Positions 38,883-48,160 of a DNA stretch of 64,000 bases are shown in pieces (positions within the stretch are counted from its first letter, which is position 1; the number at the start of each line of letters is the position of its first letter). Origin of the DNA: Pseudomonas sp. J452 (GTDB lineage Bacteria > Pseudomonadota > Gammaproteobacteria > Pseudomonadales > Pseudomonadaceae); NCBI RefSeq assembly GCF_024666525.1, contig NZ_CP088294.1, forward strand, positions 3,782,001 to 3,846,000. Direction: 5' to 3'. Position numbers and translations under genes: made by a program. The notes under the pieces were generated by a model, which was not told the origin of the DNA, ran no database searches, and worked only from the letters and a program-made list of their open reading frames with translations.

Positions 38883-39454
38883 GGAGTCGTCTCATGGAAA
38901 GCGATGGCGCGATTGTCGGCCAGCGCCAGGTTGAGCGCCAGCACGTTGACCACGGCCGGCCCCACCAGGGGTTGCTCCATGTGCTGCTCGACCAGGCGCT
39001 CCAGACTGTCCACCGGCATGCCGCGCGCCTCGGCGATGCGGGCAATCTGGAAGCGTGCCGCGGCCGGCGACAGGTGCGGATCGAGACCGCTGGCGGAGGT
39101 GGTCACCAGTTGCATGGGTACCGGCCCCTGCCCTTCGCCAAGCAGGCGCTGGGCATCCTCGGCGATGCGTTCGGCCAGTGCCGGGTTGCTCGGCGCCAGG
39201 TTGCTTGCGCCACTGGACACGGTGGCGAAAGCGGCGGCCGACGGACGTGGCTGGAACCACTCGACACCGTCGAAGTTTTGCGCCAGCAGAGCGCTGCCAC
39301 GCACGGCACCTTTGCCGTCGAGCACCAGGCTGCCATTGGCCTGATCGGGGAATGCCAATTGCGCCACACCAGTAACAGCCAGCGGATAGGCCACGCCGGT
39401 CACCAGGGTCATAAAGGCCAGCACACTGAGGGCTGGGCGGATTTGCTTGAGCAT
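38879..39454 (-). CDS. kdpC: K+-transporting ATPase subunit KdpC
   Basis: 191 residues, one N-terminal membrane helix (about 8-30) and a periplasmic body. [21 protein letters not shown] is the conserved block, quoted in part as [12 protein letters not shown]. KdpC helps couple KdpA and KdpB. It is separated from kdpB by 155 bases that contain inverted repeats, an unusual gap for this operon. Confidence 0.95.
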   Translation of the reverse strand: MLKQIRPALSVLAFMTLVTGVAYPLAVTGVAQLAFPDQANGSLVLDGKGAVRGSALLAQNFDGVEWFQPRPSAAAFATVSSGASNLAPSNPALAERIAEDAQRLLGEGQGPVPMQLVTTSASGLDPHLSPAAARFQIARIAEARGMPVDSLERLVEQHMEQPLVGPAVVNVLALNLALADNRAIAFHETTP

Positions 39455-39492
39455 GATGGATCTCCGAATTCTCAGGTTTACACCGAATCAGC

Positions 39493-39600
39493 ACCCTCTC
39501 CCCCCATTTTTTACAGAGAGTGGGAGAGGGCTAGGGAGAGGGGCGTTGCGTTGCCAATTACCCTCTCCCCCGGCCCCTCTCCCGCAAGCGGGAGAGGGGA
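39493..39600. repeat. CCCTCTCCC-type inverted repeats between kdpB and kdpC
   Basis: CCCTCTCCC (39494-39502) pairs with GGGAGAGGG (39522-39530). A second, stronger unit (39574-39599) has a perfect 12-bp stem around AA: CCCCTCTCCCGC and its complement. This looks like a dispersed pseudomonad repeat that has entered the operon. Confidence 0.8.
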
Positions 39601-39609
39601 GCAAAAGCA

Positions 39610-41673
39610 CTACACCAGTCCTACCGCCACCAGCAGTACATCGATCAGCTTGATCCCGACAAAGGGCGCCAGCAGACCGCCCAGGCCATAGATCAGCAGA
39701 TTGCGGCGCAGCAGGCTGGCGGCATCGGCGGCCTGCACCCGTACCCCGCGCAAGGCCAGCGGAATCAACGCGACTATGATCAGGGCGTTGAACACGATGG
39801 CCGAGAGGATCGCGCTCTGCGGGCTGTGCAGCTGCATCAGGTTGAGCGCACCGAGCTGCGGGTAGATACCGGCGAACAGCGCCGGCAGGATGGCGAAGTA
39901 CTTGGCCACGTCGTTGGCCACCGAGAAGGTGGTCAGCGCGCCACGGGTCACCAGCAGCTCCTTGCCCACCTGCACCACGTCGAGCAGCTTGGTCGGGTCG
40001 GAGTCGAGGTCGACCAGGTTGGCGGCCTCGCGGGCGGCCTGGGTGCCGTCGTTCATCGCCAGGCCAACGTCGGCCTGAGCCAGCGCCGGGGCGTCGTTGG
40101 CGCCGTCGCCGCACATGGCGACCATCTTGCCTTCGGCCTGCTCGGAGCGGATGCGTTGCAGCTTCTTCTCCGGCGTGGCTTCGGCGATCAGGTCATCGAC
40201 GCCGGCTTCGGCGGCAATCGCAGCAGCGGTCAGCGGGTTGTCGCCGGTCACCATCACGGTGCGGATGCCCATGGCGCGCAGTTCGGCGAAACGCTCGCGG
40301 ATGCCCGGTTTGACCACGTCCTTGAGGTGGATGGCGCCCAGCAGACGCGCATCGCCGGCCACCAGCAACGGCGTACCACCGCTCTGGGCGATCTTCTCGA
40401 TCTCGCGGGCCAGCGGTGCCGGTACCTCGTCACGGCTCATGCCCAGGTAGTTGAGCACCGCATCCACCGCGCCCTTGCGGTAGCTGTGGCCGTTCCAGTC
40501 GGCACCGGACAGGCGCGTCTCTGCACTGAAGGCAATCGACTTGATCGCACTGCGCTCCGGTTCCTGCATCGGGCTCAAGGCCCGCAGGTACTCGACGATC
40601 GACTTGCCCTCGGCGGTGTCGTCGGCCAGCGAGGCCAGTAGCCCAGCTTCCGTCAGATCCTTGCCGGATACGCCGGGGGCCTTGATCATCGCGCTGCAAC
40701 GGCGGTTACCGAAGGTGATGGTGCCGGTCTTGTCCAGCAGCAGCACATGCACGTCACCGGCGGCTTCCACCGCGCGGCCGGACTTGGCGATCACATTGAG
40801 GCGCACCAGGCGATCCATGCCGGCGATGCCGATGGCCGAGAGCAGGCCGCCGATGGTGGTCGGAATCAGGGTCACCAGCAGCGCCACCAGGTACACCAGC
40901 GGCAGGTCGCCACCGGCATAGCGGGCGAACGGCTGCAGGGTGGCCACCACCAGCAGGAAGATCAGGGTCAGGCCGATCAGCAGGATATCCAGCGCCACTT
41001 CGTTGGGCGTCTTCTGCCGCTTGGCGCCTTCGACCAGGGCGATCATCCGGTCCAGGGTCGACTCGCCGGGGTTGGCGGTGATCTGCACCAGCAGCCAGTC
41101 GGAGACCACGCGGGTGTTGCCGGTCACGGCCGAACGGTCGCCACCGGACTCGCGGATCACCGGTGCGGATTCGCCGGTGATGGCCGCCTCGTTGACCGCG
41201 GCGATGCCTTCGATGACTTCGCCGTCGCCGGGGATCAGCTCGCCGGCCTCGACGCGGACGATATCGCCGCTGCGCAAGCTGCTGGCCAGTACGGTTTCGA
41301 ACTGCTGGCCCTTCTGCCGGCGCGCATTGAGCCCCTGGCTGCCGGCCTTGAGGCTGTCGGCGCGAGCCTTGCCGCGCCCTTCGGCGAGTGCCTCGGCGAA
41401 GTTGGCGAACAGCACGGTGAACCACAACCACAGGGCAATCTGCACGGCCAGGCCGGTAGACACCTGTGGGTTGGGGATAAAGCACAGCACGGTGGTCACC
41501 ACGGCAGTCAGTTCGACCACCAGCATCACCGGTGAGCGCAGCAGTTGGCGCGGATCGAGCTTGACGAAAGCCTGGCGCAGCGCCGGCTGCCACAGCGCGG
41601 CGAGGGAGGTTTTCGGCTGTTGCTTGGCGTCTTTCAGCGCCTGTTTATGCGGTTCGGTACGGGCATTCATCAT
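39610..41673 (-). CDS. kdpB: K+-transporting ATPase catalytic subunit KdpB
   Basis: 687 residues, P-type ATPase. The phosphorylated Asp is in [15 protein letters not shown] (AITGESAP) and [10 protein letters not shown] are the actuator and phosphorylation-domain motifs. KdpB supplies energy for high-affinity K+ uptake by KdpA. AGGGAG precedes ATG 41673. The kdpA stop lies 9 bases upstream. Confidence 0.97.
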   Translation of the reverse strand: MMNARTEPHKQALKDAKQQPKTSLAALWQPALRQAFVKLDPRQLLRSPVMLVVELTAVVTTVLCFIPNPQVSTGLAVQIALWLWFTVLFANFAEALAEGRGKARADSLKAGSQGLNARRQKGQQFETVLASSLRSGDIVRVEAGELIPGDGEVIEGIAAVNEAAITGESAPVIRESGGDRSAVTGNTRVVSDWLLVQITANPGESTLDRMIALVEGAKRQKTPNEVALDILLIGLTLIFLLVVATLQPFARYAGGDLPLVYLVALLVTLIPTTIGGLLSAIGIAGMDRLVRLNVIAKSGRAVEAAGDVHVLLLDKTGTITFGNRRCSAMIKAPGVSGKDLTEAGLLASLADDTAEGKSIVEYLRALSPMQEPERSAIKSIAFSAETRLSGADWNGHSYRKGAVDAVLNYLGMSRDEVPAPLAREIEKIAQSGGTPLLVAGDARLLGAIHLKDVVKPGIRERFAELRAMGIRTVMVTGDNPLTAAAIAAEAGVDDLIAEATPEKKLQRIRSEQAEGKMVAMCGDGANDAPALAQADVGLAMNDGTQAAREAANLVDLDSDPTKLLDVVQVGKELLVTRGALTTFSVANDVAKYFAILPALFAGIYPQLGALNLMQLHSPQSAILSAIVFNALIIVALIPLALRGVRVQAADAASLLRRNLLIYGLGGLLAPFVGIKLIDVLLVAVGLV

Positions 41674-41682
41674 GGTTCTCCC

Positions 41683-43383
41683 TTAGAAGCCCTGGAACAG
41701 GGTCAGGTGCTCGGCGATCGGGCCCAGGGCCAGTGCCGGCAGGAAGGTCAGGCCGCCGACCAGCAGGATGGTCAGGGTCAGCAGGGTGACGAACAGCGGG
41801 CCATGGGTCGGGAAGCTGTTGCTGCCCACCGGTGCGCGCTTCTTCGCCGCCAGGCTGCCAGCGATGGCGAGGATCGGCAGGATGTAGCCGAAGCGGCCGA
41901 TCAGCATGGCCAGGCCGATCATCAGGTTGTGGTACGGCGTGTTGGCGCCGAAGCCACCGAAGGCCGAGCCGTTGTTGGCCGCGCCGGAGGTGTAGTTGTA
42001 GAGAATCTGGCTGAAGCCATGCGCGCCTGGGTTACTGACCGAGGCAGCCGGGCCAGGCAGGCTGGCCGCCAGGGCGCCAAGCACCAATACGCCAACCGGC
42101 ATTACCAGCAGGGTGGCGACCAGCAGGCGGACTTCGCGAGCTTCCAGCTTCTTGCCGAGGTATTCCGGGGTGCGGCCGATCATCAGGCCGGCGAGGAACA
42201 CCGCGATCAGGACGAACAGCAGCATGCCGTAGAGGCCGGCGCCGACACCGCCGAAGATCACCTCGCCGAGCATCATGTTGAACATCGGCACCATGCCGCC
42301 CAGGGCACTGAAGCTGTCGTGCATGGCGTTGACCGAGCCGTTGGACGCCGCGGTGGTAGTCACCGCCCACAACGCCGAGGCCGTGGTGCCAAAGCGGCTT
42401 TCCTTGCCTTCCAAAGAGCCGCTCTGCTCAATCGGCAACGCACTCAGCGCTGGGTTCGGCTGATGCTCGGCATACAGGGTGCCGCCCAGGCCGACGCTGA
42501 ACAGAATCAGCATGCAGGCCAGCAGCGCGCGGCTCTGGCGCAGGTCCTTGACGTAGTGGCCGAAGGTGAACAGCAGCGCCACCGGGATCAGGATGATCGA
42601 AGCCACCTCGAACAGGTTGCTCCAGGCCGTGGGGTTCTCGAACGGGTGCGCCGAGTTGACGCCGAAGAAGCCGCCACCGTTGGTGCCGAGCTGCTTGATG
42701 GCAATCTGGCTGGCCGCCGGGCCGAGTGGGATGACCTGATCGGCACCCGACAGGGTGTGCGCCGTGACGTACTCGAGGAAGGTCTGCGGAACCCCCTGCC
42801 AGACCAGGAACAGCGCCAACAGCAGACAGAACGGCAGCAAACCGTAGAGCGTGGCGCGAGTCAGGTCGACCCAGAAGTTGCCGACGCTGTTGCTCGAACG
42901 CCGCGCGATGCCCCGGCAGAACACCACCAGCACGGCCAGGCCAACCGCCGGGCTGACGAAGTTCTGCACGCCCAGGCCGACCATCTGGCTGAAGTAGCTG
43001 AGCGCGGCCTCGCCGCTGTAGGCCTGCCAGTTGGTGTTGGTGACGAAGCTCACCGCGGTGTTGAACGCCAGGGTCCATTCAAGACCCGGCAACCGCTGCG
43101 GATTCAGTGGCAACACACCTTGCAGCAGTAGGATGGAGAACAGTGTCAGCAGGCTGGCCAGGGTGAAGGCCAGCAACGCCAGGCTGTAGGTTTTCCAGTC
43201 CTGCTCGGCCTGGCTGTCGATGCCAGCCAGGCGGTAGCAGAGGCGTTCGACGGGCTCGAACACGGGGCTCAGCAGGGTCTTCTGCCCTTCCATCACGCGG
43301 AACAGGTAGCGCCCGAGAAACGGTGCCGGCAGCAATACCAGCACGAAGAAGGCCAGAATCAGCCAGTAGTCGTGGATTTGCAT
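41683..43383 (-). CDS. kdpA: K+-transporting ATPase channel subunit KdpA
   Basis: 566 residues, with about ten membrane helices. All four pore motifs of the K+ channel superfamily are visible: [41 protein letters not shown] and [13 protein letters not shown]. It binds and conducts K+. It follows kdpF by 8 bases. Confidence 0.97.
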   Translation of the reverse strand: MQIHDYWLILAFFVLVLLPAPFLGRYLFRVMEGQKTLLSPVFEPVERLCYRLAGIDSQAEQDWKTYSLALLAFTLASLLTLFSILLLQGVLPLNPQRLPGLEWTLAFNTAVSFVTNTNWQAYSGEAALSYFSQMVGLGVQNFVSPAVGLAVLVVFCRGIARRSSNSVGNFWVDLTRATLYGLLPFCLLLALFLVWQGVPQTFLEYVTAHTLSGADQVIPLGPAASQIAIKQLGTNGGGFFGVNSAHPFENPTAWSNLFEVASIILIPVALLFTFGHYVKDLRQSRALLACMLILFSVGLGGTLYAEHQPNPALSALPIEQSGSLEGKESRFGTTASALWAVTTTAASNGSVNAMHDSFSALGGMVPMFNMMLGEVIFGGVGAGLYGMLLFVLIAVFLAGLMIGRTPEYLGKKLEAREVRLLVATLLVMPVGVLVLGALAASLPGPAASVSNPGAHGFSQILYNYTSGAANNGSAFGGFGANTPYHNLMIGLAMLIGRFGYILPILAIAGSLAAKKRAPVGSNSFPTHGPLFVTLLTLTILLVGGLTFLPALALGPIAEHLTLFQGF

Positions 43384-43391
43384 GGCGCCTC

Positions 43392-43481
43392 CTAGCTACG
43401 TTCGGCGCGCAGCAGCGCGACCAGCAAATAAATGAAAAGTCCCACGGCCATAGCCAGGGACACCCCGTCGAGAATGCTCAT
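43392..43481 (-). CDS. kdpF: Kdp complex small subunit KdpF
   Basis: 29 residues reading [20 protein letters not shown] then VALLRAERS. It is a single membrane helix that stabilises the KdpABC complex. ATG 43481 has AAGGAG 9 bases upstream. The position, 8 bases before kdpA, is the standard one. The gene is too short for most gene finders. Confidence 0.92.
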   Translation of the reverse strand: MSILDGVSLAMAVGLFIYLLVALLRAERS

Positions 43482-43580
43482 GTGTGTGCTCCTTGTTGCG
43501 GTGACTACCGCCTTGGACGAATTCTCGGCAGGAAGGCCGTAAAGGAACGAGTGCCGGCCCCGCGGCGCGGCATAAAGAAA

Positions 43581-43601
43581 GCGTAAAGAAGCGCTTTACG
43601 C
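43581..43601. promoter_or_regulatory. Inverted repeat in the kdp upstream region
   Basis: GCGTAAAG and CTTTACGC pair across 5 bases, 100 bases upstream of kdpF. T-rich TTTAC units on the minus strand around it (43542-43600) recall KdpE sites, so this is a candidate KdpE operator. Confidence 0.5.
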
Positions 43602-43616
43602 CGGCCTTACCGGCTT

Positions 43617-43634
43617 TGTATCGAGCTCGATACA
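43617..43634. promoter_or_regulatory. 18-bp palindrome TGTAT-N8-ATACA in the regulator/kdp divergent region
   Basis: TGTATCGAGCTCGATACA is perfect over 18 bp. It lies 136 bases upstream of the divergent response-regulator start and also 136 bases from kdpF. The same spaced pattern recurs at 45615-45632 upstream of the EF-hand gene. An extra half site, CGATAC, is at 43650-43655. It is a candidate operator of the adjacent response regulator. Confidence 0.65.
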
Positions 43635-43769
43635 GGCCAGACATGTTGTCGATACGCGGGCCCGCCAGCATGGCGACGGGCGGCGCTGGCCGGCATGGCC
43701 GCCAACTGCATGACAGGCTAGGATGCCTCCCCGCCCGCCCCTGTCCTGAAGTCCTTGGAGCCTGTACCG

Positions 43770-44513
43770 GTGGAAGCCCTGAATGCGCACGAGCTGCGCA
43801 CCCGATCGACCCGCGCCCTGATCGTCGACGACAACCTCGAACTGCGCGAGCTGCTGGGTGGCTACCTGACCCGCTTCAATATCGACAGCGAGGCGGTCGG
43901 CGATGGCAGTGGCATGCGCCGGGCCCTGGCGCAGAGCCATTTCGACGTGATCATCCTCGACCTCATGCTGCCCGGCGAAGACGGCCTGAGCCTGTGCCGC
44001 GAGCTGCGCAGCGTTTCCGACATCCCGATCCTGATGCTCACCGCGCGTTGCGAGCCGACCGACCGCATCATCGGCCTGGAGCTGGGCGCCGACGACTACA
44101 TGGCCAAGCCCTTCGAGCCACGCGAGCTGGTGGCACGCATCCAGAGCATCCTCCGCCGCGTGCGTGACGACCGTGAACCGTCCCGCCAGGAAGCGCGCAC
44201 CAGCATCCGTTTCGATGACTGGAGCCTGCACAGCGTACTGCGCCAGCTGCAGTCCCCCGAGGGGCTGGTGGTGCCGCTGTCGAACGCCGAATTCCGCCTG
44301 CTCTGGGTATTCCTAGAGCGTCCACGTCGAGTGCTTAGCCGCGAGCAGTTGCTGGACGCGGCCCGCGGCCGCTCCATCGAGGCCTTTGACCGCAGCATCG
44401 ACCTGTTGGTCTCGCGCCTGCGCCAGAAGCTCGGCGAAGACCCGAAAGCCCCGCGCCTGATCAAGACCGTGCGCGGCGAAGGCTACCTGTTCGACGCCCG
44501 CGAGATCGCCTGA
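43770..44513 (+). CDS. OmpR-family response regulator
   Basis: 247 residues from GTG 43770, with GGAG 9 bases upstream (TTG 43755 and GTG 43764 are poorer). The receiver has phosphorylatable Asp64 in VIILDLMLPGEDG and Lys of AKPFEP. The C-terminal winged helix ends KTVRGEGYLFDAREIA. It shares one base with the kinase gene (TGATG). The palindrome at 43617 may be its own operator, since the same pattern precedes the EF-hand gene. Confidence 0.9.
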   Translation: MEALNAHELRTRSTRALIVDDNLELRELLGGYLTRFNIDSEAVGDGSGMRRALAQSHFDVIILDLMLPGEDGLSLCRELRSVSDIPILMLTARCEPTDRIIGLELGADDYMAKPFEPRELVARIQSILRRVRDDREPSRQEARTSIRFDDWSLHSVLRQLQSPEGLVVPLSNAEFRLLWVFLERPRRVLSREQLLDAARGRSIEAFDRSIDLLVSRLRQKLGEDPKAPRLIKTVRGEGYLFDAREIA

Positions 44514-45538
44514 TGCGCCGTGCCGACAGTCTGTTTGCCCGCCTGTTCGGCGTGTTCCTGCTGGCCATCCTGCTGGCCCATGCTTTGGCCTTCGCCTGGT
44601 TCAACCAGTACGGCCCGCCGCGCCCGCCACCCCCGCCCCATGCCGATCAACAACAATTCGGCCCACCGCCCCCTCCACCACCCCGCTTCGGCGGGCCCCT
44701 GGTGTTGCTGGCCTTCCAGCTGCTAACCCTGATCGCCGCCGCCTGGCTGGGTGCGCGCCTGCTCAGCCGACCGATCCAGCACCTGTCCGATGCCGCCGAA
44801 CGCCTGAGTGACAATCTCGACAGTCCGCCGCTGCCGGAAACCGGCCCGCGTGAGGCGCGCCAGGCCGCGCATGCCTTCAACCTGATGCAGCAGCGTATCC
44901 GCCAGCAGGTGCAGCAGCGCGGACGCATGCTCGCCGCCGTATCCCATGATCTGCGCACGCCCCTGGCGCGCCTCAAGCTGCGCCTGGAACAGATCCCCAA
45001 CCCGCAACTGCGCGCACGCATGGGCCAGGACCTGGGCGAGATGATCGGCATGCTCGACGCCACCCTGAGCTACCTGCACGAGCAGCGCAGCAGCGAAGCC
45101 TTGCAGTGGCTGGATCTGCAGGCACTGGTCGAATCGATGGCCGAGGATGCCCAGGACCGTGGCGCGGCCGTGCAGGTGTCTGGCCACTGCGCGCCGCTGC
45201 GGGCGCAACCCATGGCCCTGCGCTCATGCCTGAGCAATCTGTTGGAGAATGCCCTGCGCTACGCCGGACATGCCGAAATCGAGCTGAATGACAGCCGCGC
45301 GCAGGTCGAAGTGCGCGTCCGCGACCATGGCCCCGGCATCGCCGCGGAGCAGCGCGAGGCGGTGTTCGAGGCGTTCTTCCGCGTCGAAGGCTCACGCAAC
45401 CGCAGCTCCGGCGGCGTCGGCCTGGGCCTGACCATCGCCCGCGAAGCGGCACGCCATCAGGGCGGCGATATCAGCCTGGAAGAAACCCCGGGGGGCGGGC
45501 TGACCGCCATCCTGCGAGTTCCACGCGGAATCCTGTAG
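44513..45538 (+). CDS. Sensor histidine kinase with a proline-rich periplasmic loop
   Basis: 341 residues. Membrane helices at about 8-30 and 62-82 enclose a short periplasmic loop of about 30 residues that is mostly proline: runs of five and seven Pro with His43 and a Gln triplet. HAMP follows, then His145 in [10 protein letters not shown], the N box NLLENALRYAG and G boxes DHGPGI and GGVGLGLTI. The loop is too small for a folded sensor domain, so sensing may use the loop itself or a partner. The stop codon lies inside a REP repeat arm. Confidence 0.9.
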   Translation: MRRADSLFARLFGVFLLAILLAHALAFAWFNQYGPPRPPPPPHADQQQFGPPPPPPPRFGGPLVLLAFQLLTLIAAAWLGARLLSRPIQHLSDAAERLSDNLDSPPLPETGPREARQAAHAFNLMQQRIRQQVQQRGRMLAAVSHDLRTPLARLKLRLEQIPNPQLRARMGQDLGEMIGMLDATLSYLHEQRSSEALQWLDLQALVESMAEDAQDRGAAVQVSGHCAPLRAQPMALRSCLSNLLENALRYAGHAEIELNDSRAQVEVRVRDHGPGIAAEQREAVFEAFFRVEGSRNRSSGGVGLGLTIAREAARHQGGDISLEETPGGGLTAILRVPRGIL

Positions 45539-45600
45539 GAGCCAGCTTGCTGGCGATGCTTTGTACGCCAATACAGATCGCCAGCAAGCTGGCTCCTACA
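45534..45600. repeat. Perfect 24-bp inverted REP repeat after the kinase gene
   Basis: TGTAGGAGCCAGCTTGCTGG plus GCGAT (45534-45557) is repeated as an exact complement at 45577-45600, with a 19-base loop. This is a typical pseudomonad REP palindrome. The TAG stop of the kinase gene (45536-45538) lies in the left arm. The loop also carries TGTACGCCAATACA (45562-45575), a shorter version of the regulator box. Confidence 0.9.
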
Positions 45601-45614
45601 AATCCGGCCAGTGC

Positions 45615-45632
45615 TGTATGGCCGCCGATACA
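45615..45632. promoter_or_regulatory. Second TGTAT-N8-ATACA box, upstream of the EF-hand gene
   Basis: TGTATGGCCGCCGATACA has the same outer half-sites and 8-bp spacing as the palindrome at 43617-43634, though its centre is not symmetric. It lies 87 bases before the EF-hand ATG. Two copies within 2 kb, each in front of a gene of the cluster, suggest one regulator binding both. Confidence 0.6.
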
Positions 45633-45674
45633 AACACCACATACCGCCGACACAGAGCACGCCGAGGCTGACAT

Positions 45675-45696
45675 CACCGGAGAACCCTCTCCGGTG
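45675..45696 (+). other. Leader hairpin before the EF-hand gene
   Basis: CACCGGAGA-ACCC-TCTCCGGTG is a perfect 9-bp stem, 10 bases upstream of the GGAG site. There is no T run after it, so it is probably a structured leader rather than a terminator. Confidence 0.5.
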
Positions 45697-45718
45697 TGAT
45701 TAAACAGGAGTGACTCCC

Positions 45719-46504
45719 ATGATCAGTGGTGTCAGCGGTTACTCGAGCTACAGCAGCTATAGCTCGACACTCGCCAGCACCCAGCGCAGCAGCACCGCCA
45801 GCAGTGGCAGTGGTGGATGTGCGGGTGGCCCGGCGAAGGTTCAGGAAAAGCTGTTCAGCATCCTCGATGGCAATGGCGACGGCAGCGTGGCCAAGGATGA
45901 GCTGGACAGCGTCCTCACGGCGGCCAAGGAAAGCGACAGCAGCCTGACCATCGATATCGACGAGTTGTTCAGCCAGCTCGATGCCAATGGCGACGGCAGC
46001 CTGGACAGCGAGGAAACCGCGGCCATGGCACCGCCGCCTCCGCCACCGGGCGGTCCGGGCGGCCCCAATCCGGAGGAAATGTTCTCCCAACTGGATGCCA
46101 ACGGCGACGGCAGCATCGACCAGGGTGAGCTGGCAGCCCTCTCCGGCTCCGCGGGTAGCGACGTTTCCAGCCTGTTCAGCGAACTGGATGCCGATGGCGA
46201 TGGCGGCCTGAACATCGACGAGATGGCTGCGCTCGCGCCGCCCCCACCACCGCCACCGCCACCGCCACCGCAGGGCCAGGGCAACAGCGAGGAACTGTTC
46301 AGTCAACTGGATGCCGACAGCAGTGGCAGCATCAGCCAGGACGAGCTGAGCAGCCTGCTGGAAAGCGTCGGCCAGGGCTCGAGTGCCTCCAGCAGCAGCG
46401 AGGAAGAGAACTACTCGGGGCTGATTGCCAAGCTGCTCAAGGAGTACCAGAGCAGTGCCAGCTATCAGTCGAGTATCGGCAGCCAGCTGAATATCTCGGC
46501 CTGA
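45719..46504 (+). CDS. EF-hand calcium-binding protein with polyproline linkers
   Basis: 261 residues from ATG 45719, with GGAG 8 bases upstream. No signal peptide is seen; the first 20 residues are a Ser/Tyr repeat (GYSSYSSYSS). Five canonical 12-residue EF loops are at residues 50-61 (DGNGDGSVAKDE), 88-99, 126-137, 157-168 and 198-209. Polyproline linkers of 6 and 11 Pro separate them. The C-terminus (SGLIAKLLKEYQSS) is a helix. It resembles the XopAW-like EF-hand family, in which relatives are secreted or surface proteins. It probably binds Ca2+; its job is unknown. Confidence 0.9.
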   Translation: MISGVSGYSSYSSYSSTLASTQRSSTASSGSGGCAGGPAKVQEKLFSILDGNGDGSVAKDELDSVLTAAKESDSSLTIDIDELFSQLDANGDGSLDSEETAAMAPPPPPPGGPGGPNPEEMFSQLDANGDGSIDQGELAALSGSAGSDVSSLFSELDADGDGGLNIDEMAALAPPPPPPPPPPPQGQGNSEELFSQLDADSSGSISQDELSSLLESVGQGSSASSSSEEENYSGLIAKLLKEYQSSASYQSSIGSQLNISA

Positions 46505-46509
46505 AACAA

Positions 46510-46549
46510 AACGGCCAACCGACCTGCGGCTACAGGTGGGTTGGCCGTT
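46510..46549. terminator. Bidirectional terminator between the EF-hand and DUF945 genes
   Basis: AACGGCCAACCGACCTG pairs with its complement with one mismatch around CGGCTA, a 17-bp stem. It lies 5 bases after one stop codon and 37 bases before the other. Confidence 0.85.
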
Positions 46550-46585
46550 ATTCAAACTGCGGGCGGCAAAGCTGCCCGGCAGTGC

Positions 46586-48160
46586 TTATTGCTCGAGTGC
46601 GGTTTCCTCGGCGGCACCTTCACCTTCCATCAGCGCCGGGTCTTCGATAACCGGAGCCTCTTCCGACATATCCCCGCCCATGCCAGCACCCAGGCCACCA
46701 CCAGTGGCGAAGGCCATGGCAACGAACTCTTCGACACTCATCTGCTTGCCGTTGAAGTTCACCTGATTGTTGGCGTAATGCAGGCTGGAGACGATGTTCT
46801 CGCCTTCCACGGTGGCCAGTTCGGTGGCCACCGCCATGCCGCTGGCCATCTCGCTCATCATCGTGGCCTGCTGGGCAATGGCTTCCTTGTCGGTCTCGCC
46901 ACCGATGGCCGCTTGCACGCCCACCACATCACCGATCATGGCCTTGGACACCAGCAATTTGGCGTCGAGCTGGCCGATCAGCTGCTTGGCCAGTTCCGGT
47001 GCCGGCAGTTCGAAGGACTCGGGCTTGTTCAGGTCCAGGGCCAGGCTGAAGCTGCTCTCACCGTTGGCGGTCTTGAACGAGAGTTTTTCCAGGGCCAGGC
47101 TCGGCTTGCCGGCCAGCAGCGTCTCGATGTCAGCCTTGAACAGTTCGGTCTGCTCTGCGCTCAGCTCGGGCATGCCGGTTTCGCTGTCGACCTGGCCAGC
47201 CTGGAGCAGCTCGCCGTAAAGCTCGACCAGCGATTGCAGCGCCGTGGCATCGAGGTTCTTCACGCCCCAGATCATCTGCGAGCCGCCGATGTCGTTGCCC
47301 TGATAGCTGATCATGCCGATGTCGTAGCTGTAGCGAGCAGACAGCTTGTTGTCGTTCTCGGTGGTTTCGTCGCGCTGGACGAAATCCTTGAGCAGGATCG
47401 GCTGGCTTTCACCCAGCAGCAGCTCGATGCTCTGCAGGCGCACTTCGTTGTTGCCCAGGTAGAAGTCGCTGCTGCCCTTGTGCGCCTCGCTATCGAGGGT
47501 CAGGCCCTTGAACTGCAGGGTCATGTTCTGCGCGTTATCCAGCGTGGACGTGATCACCAGGCTGTCCATCAGGCCATTGGCACTGATTTCCTGGGCATCG
47601 GCGCTGCTGTCGAAGTCGATATTGAAACCGCTGAACTCGAGAGCGCTTTGTTCGTCGATGGCCGCTTTCAGCGGCTGCAGTTGCAGGTTGCCGTCGAAGG
47701 AACGGTCATAACCCAGGCTGACCTGGCCATTGAGCGGCGACACACCGTTGCTGGCGGCAAACCATTTCTCCAGTGCCGGGCTCTGTTCCAGCGCGTAGTT
47801 GCTGGTGGCCATGACCGGCATCAGCTTGAAGGCCTGCAGGCGCGACAGCGGGAACGGGCCGTGCTCGATGCGATCGGTGACCACCCACTCCAGGTTGCTC
47901 GGCGACTCGCCATCCAGCGAACCGGAGAACTTGACGCGGTAGCGCGCGTTGCTGCTGAAGAACTGGCGCTCCAGCGACAACAGCTCGATCGAAACGTTGA
48001 TACCAACGGCTGGAAGGGTCTTGGCCATTTCCGCGTTGGCCTGCTTGATCGAGGTGTCGAGCACCGCGGGAAGTTGTTGGCCGGTGTACCAGGCCCCGGC
48101 CGTGCCCAATGCACCAATGGCCAGGATGACGCCTACCGCAATGCCTGCAGATTTTTTCAT
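46586..48160 (-). CDS. DUF945 (YdgA-type) membrane-anchored protein
   Basis: 524 residues from ATG 48160. One N-terminal helix (about 5-25) anchors a large periplasmic beta-rich body. LPAVLDTSIKQANAEMAK and HGPFPLSRLQAFKLMPV are typical of YdgA. A short Gly-rich and acidic tail (GGGLGAGMGGDMSEEAP) ends the protein. The function is unknown. The 257-bp region upstream has no gene that I can support. Confidence 0.82.
   Translation of the reverse strand: MKKSAGIAVGVILAIGALGTAGAWYTGQQLPAVLDTSIKQANAEMAKTLPAVGINVSIELLSLERQFFSSNARYRVKFSGSLDGESPSNLEWVVTDRIEHGPFPLSRLQAFKLMPVMATSNYALEQSPALEKWFAASNGVSPLNGQVSLGYDRSFDGNLQLQPLKAAIDEQSALEFSGFNIDFDSSADAQEISANGLMDSLVITSTLDNAQNMTLQFKGLTLDSEAHKGSSDFYLGNNEVRLQSIELLLGESQPILLKDFVQRDETTENDNKLSARYSYDIGMISYQGNDIGGSQMIWGVKNLDATALQSLVELYGELLQAGQVDSETGMPELSAEQTELFKADIETLLAGKPSLALEKLSFKTANGESSFSLALDLNKPESFELPAPELAKQLIGQLDAKLLVSKAMIGDVVGVQAAIGGETDKEAIAQQATMMSEMASGMAVATELATVEGENIVSSLHYANNQVNFNGKQMSVEEFVAMAFATGGGLGAGMGGDMSEEAPVIEDPALMEGEGAAEETALEQ

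Noticed and set aside
36591..39344. A 917-codon open frame opposite kdpD and kdpC
   Set aside because: It is antisense to well-supported kdpD and kdpC and has low-complexity Gln/Arg-rich composition typical of GC-rich shadow frames.
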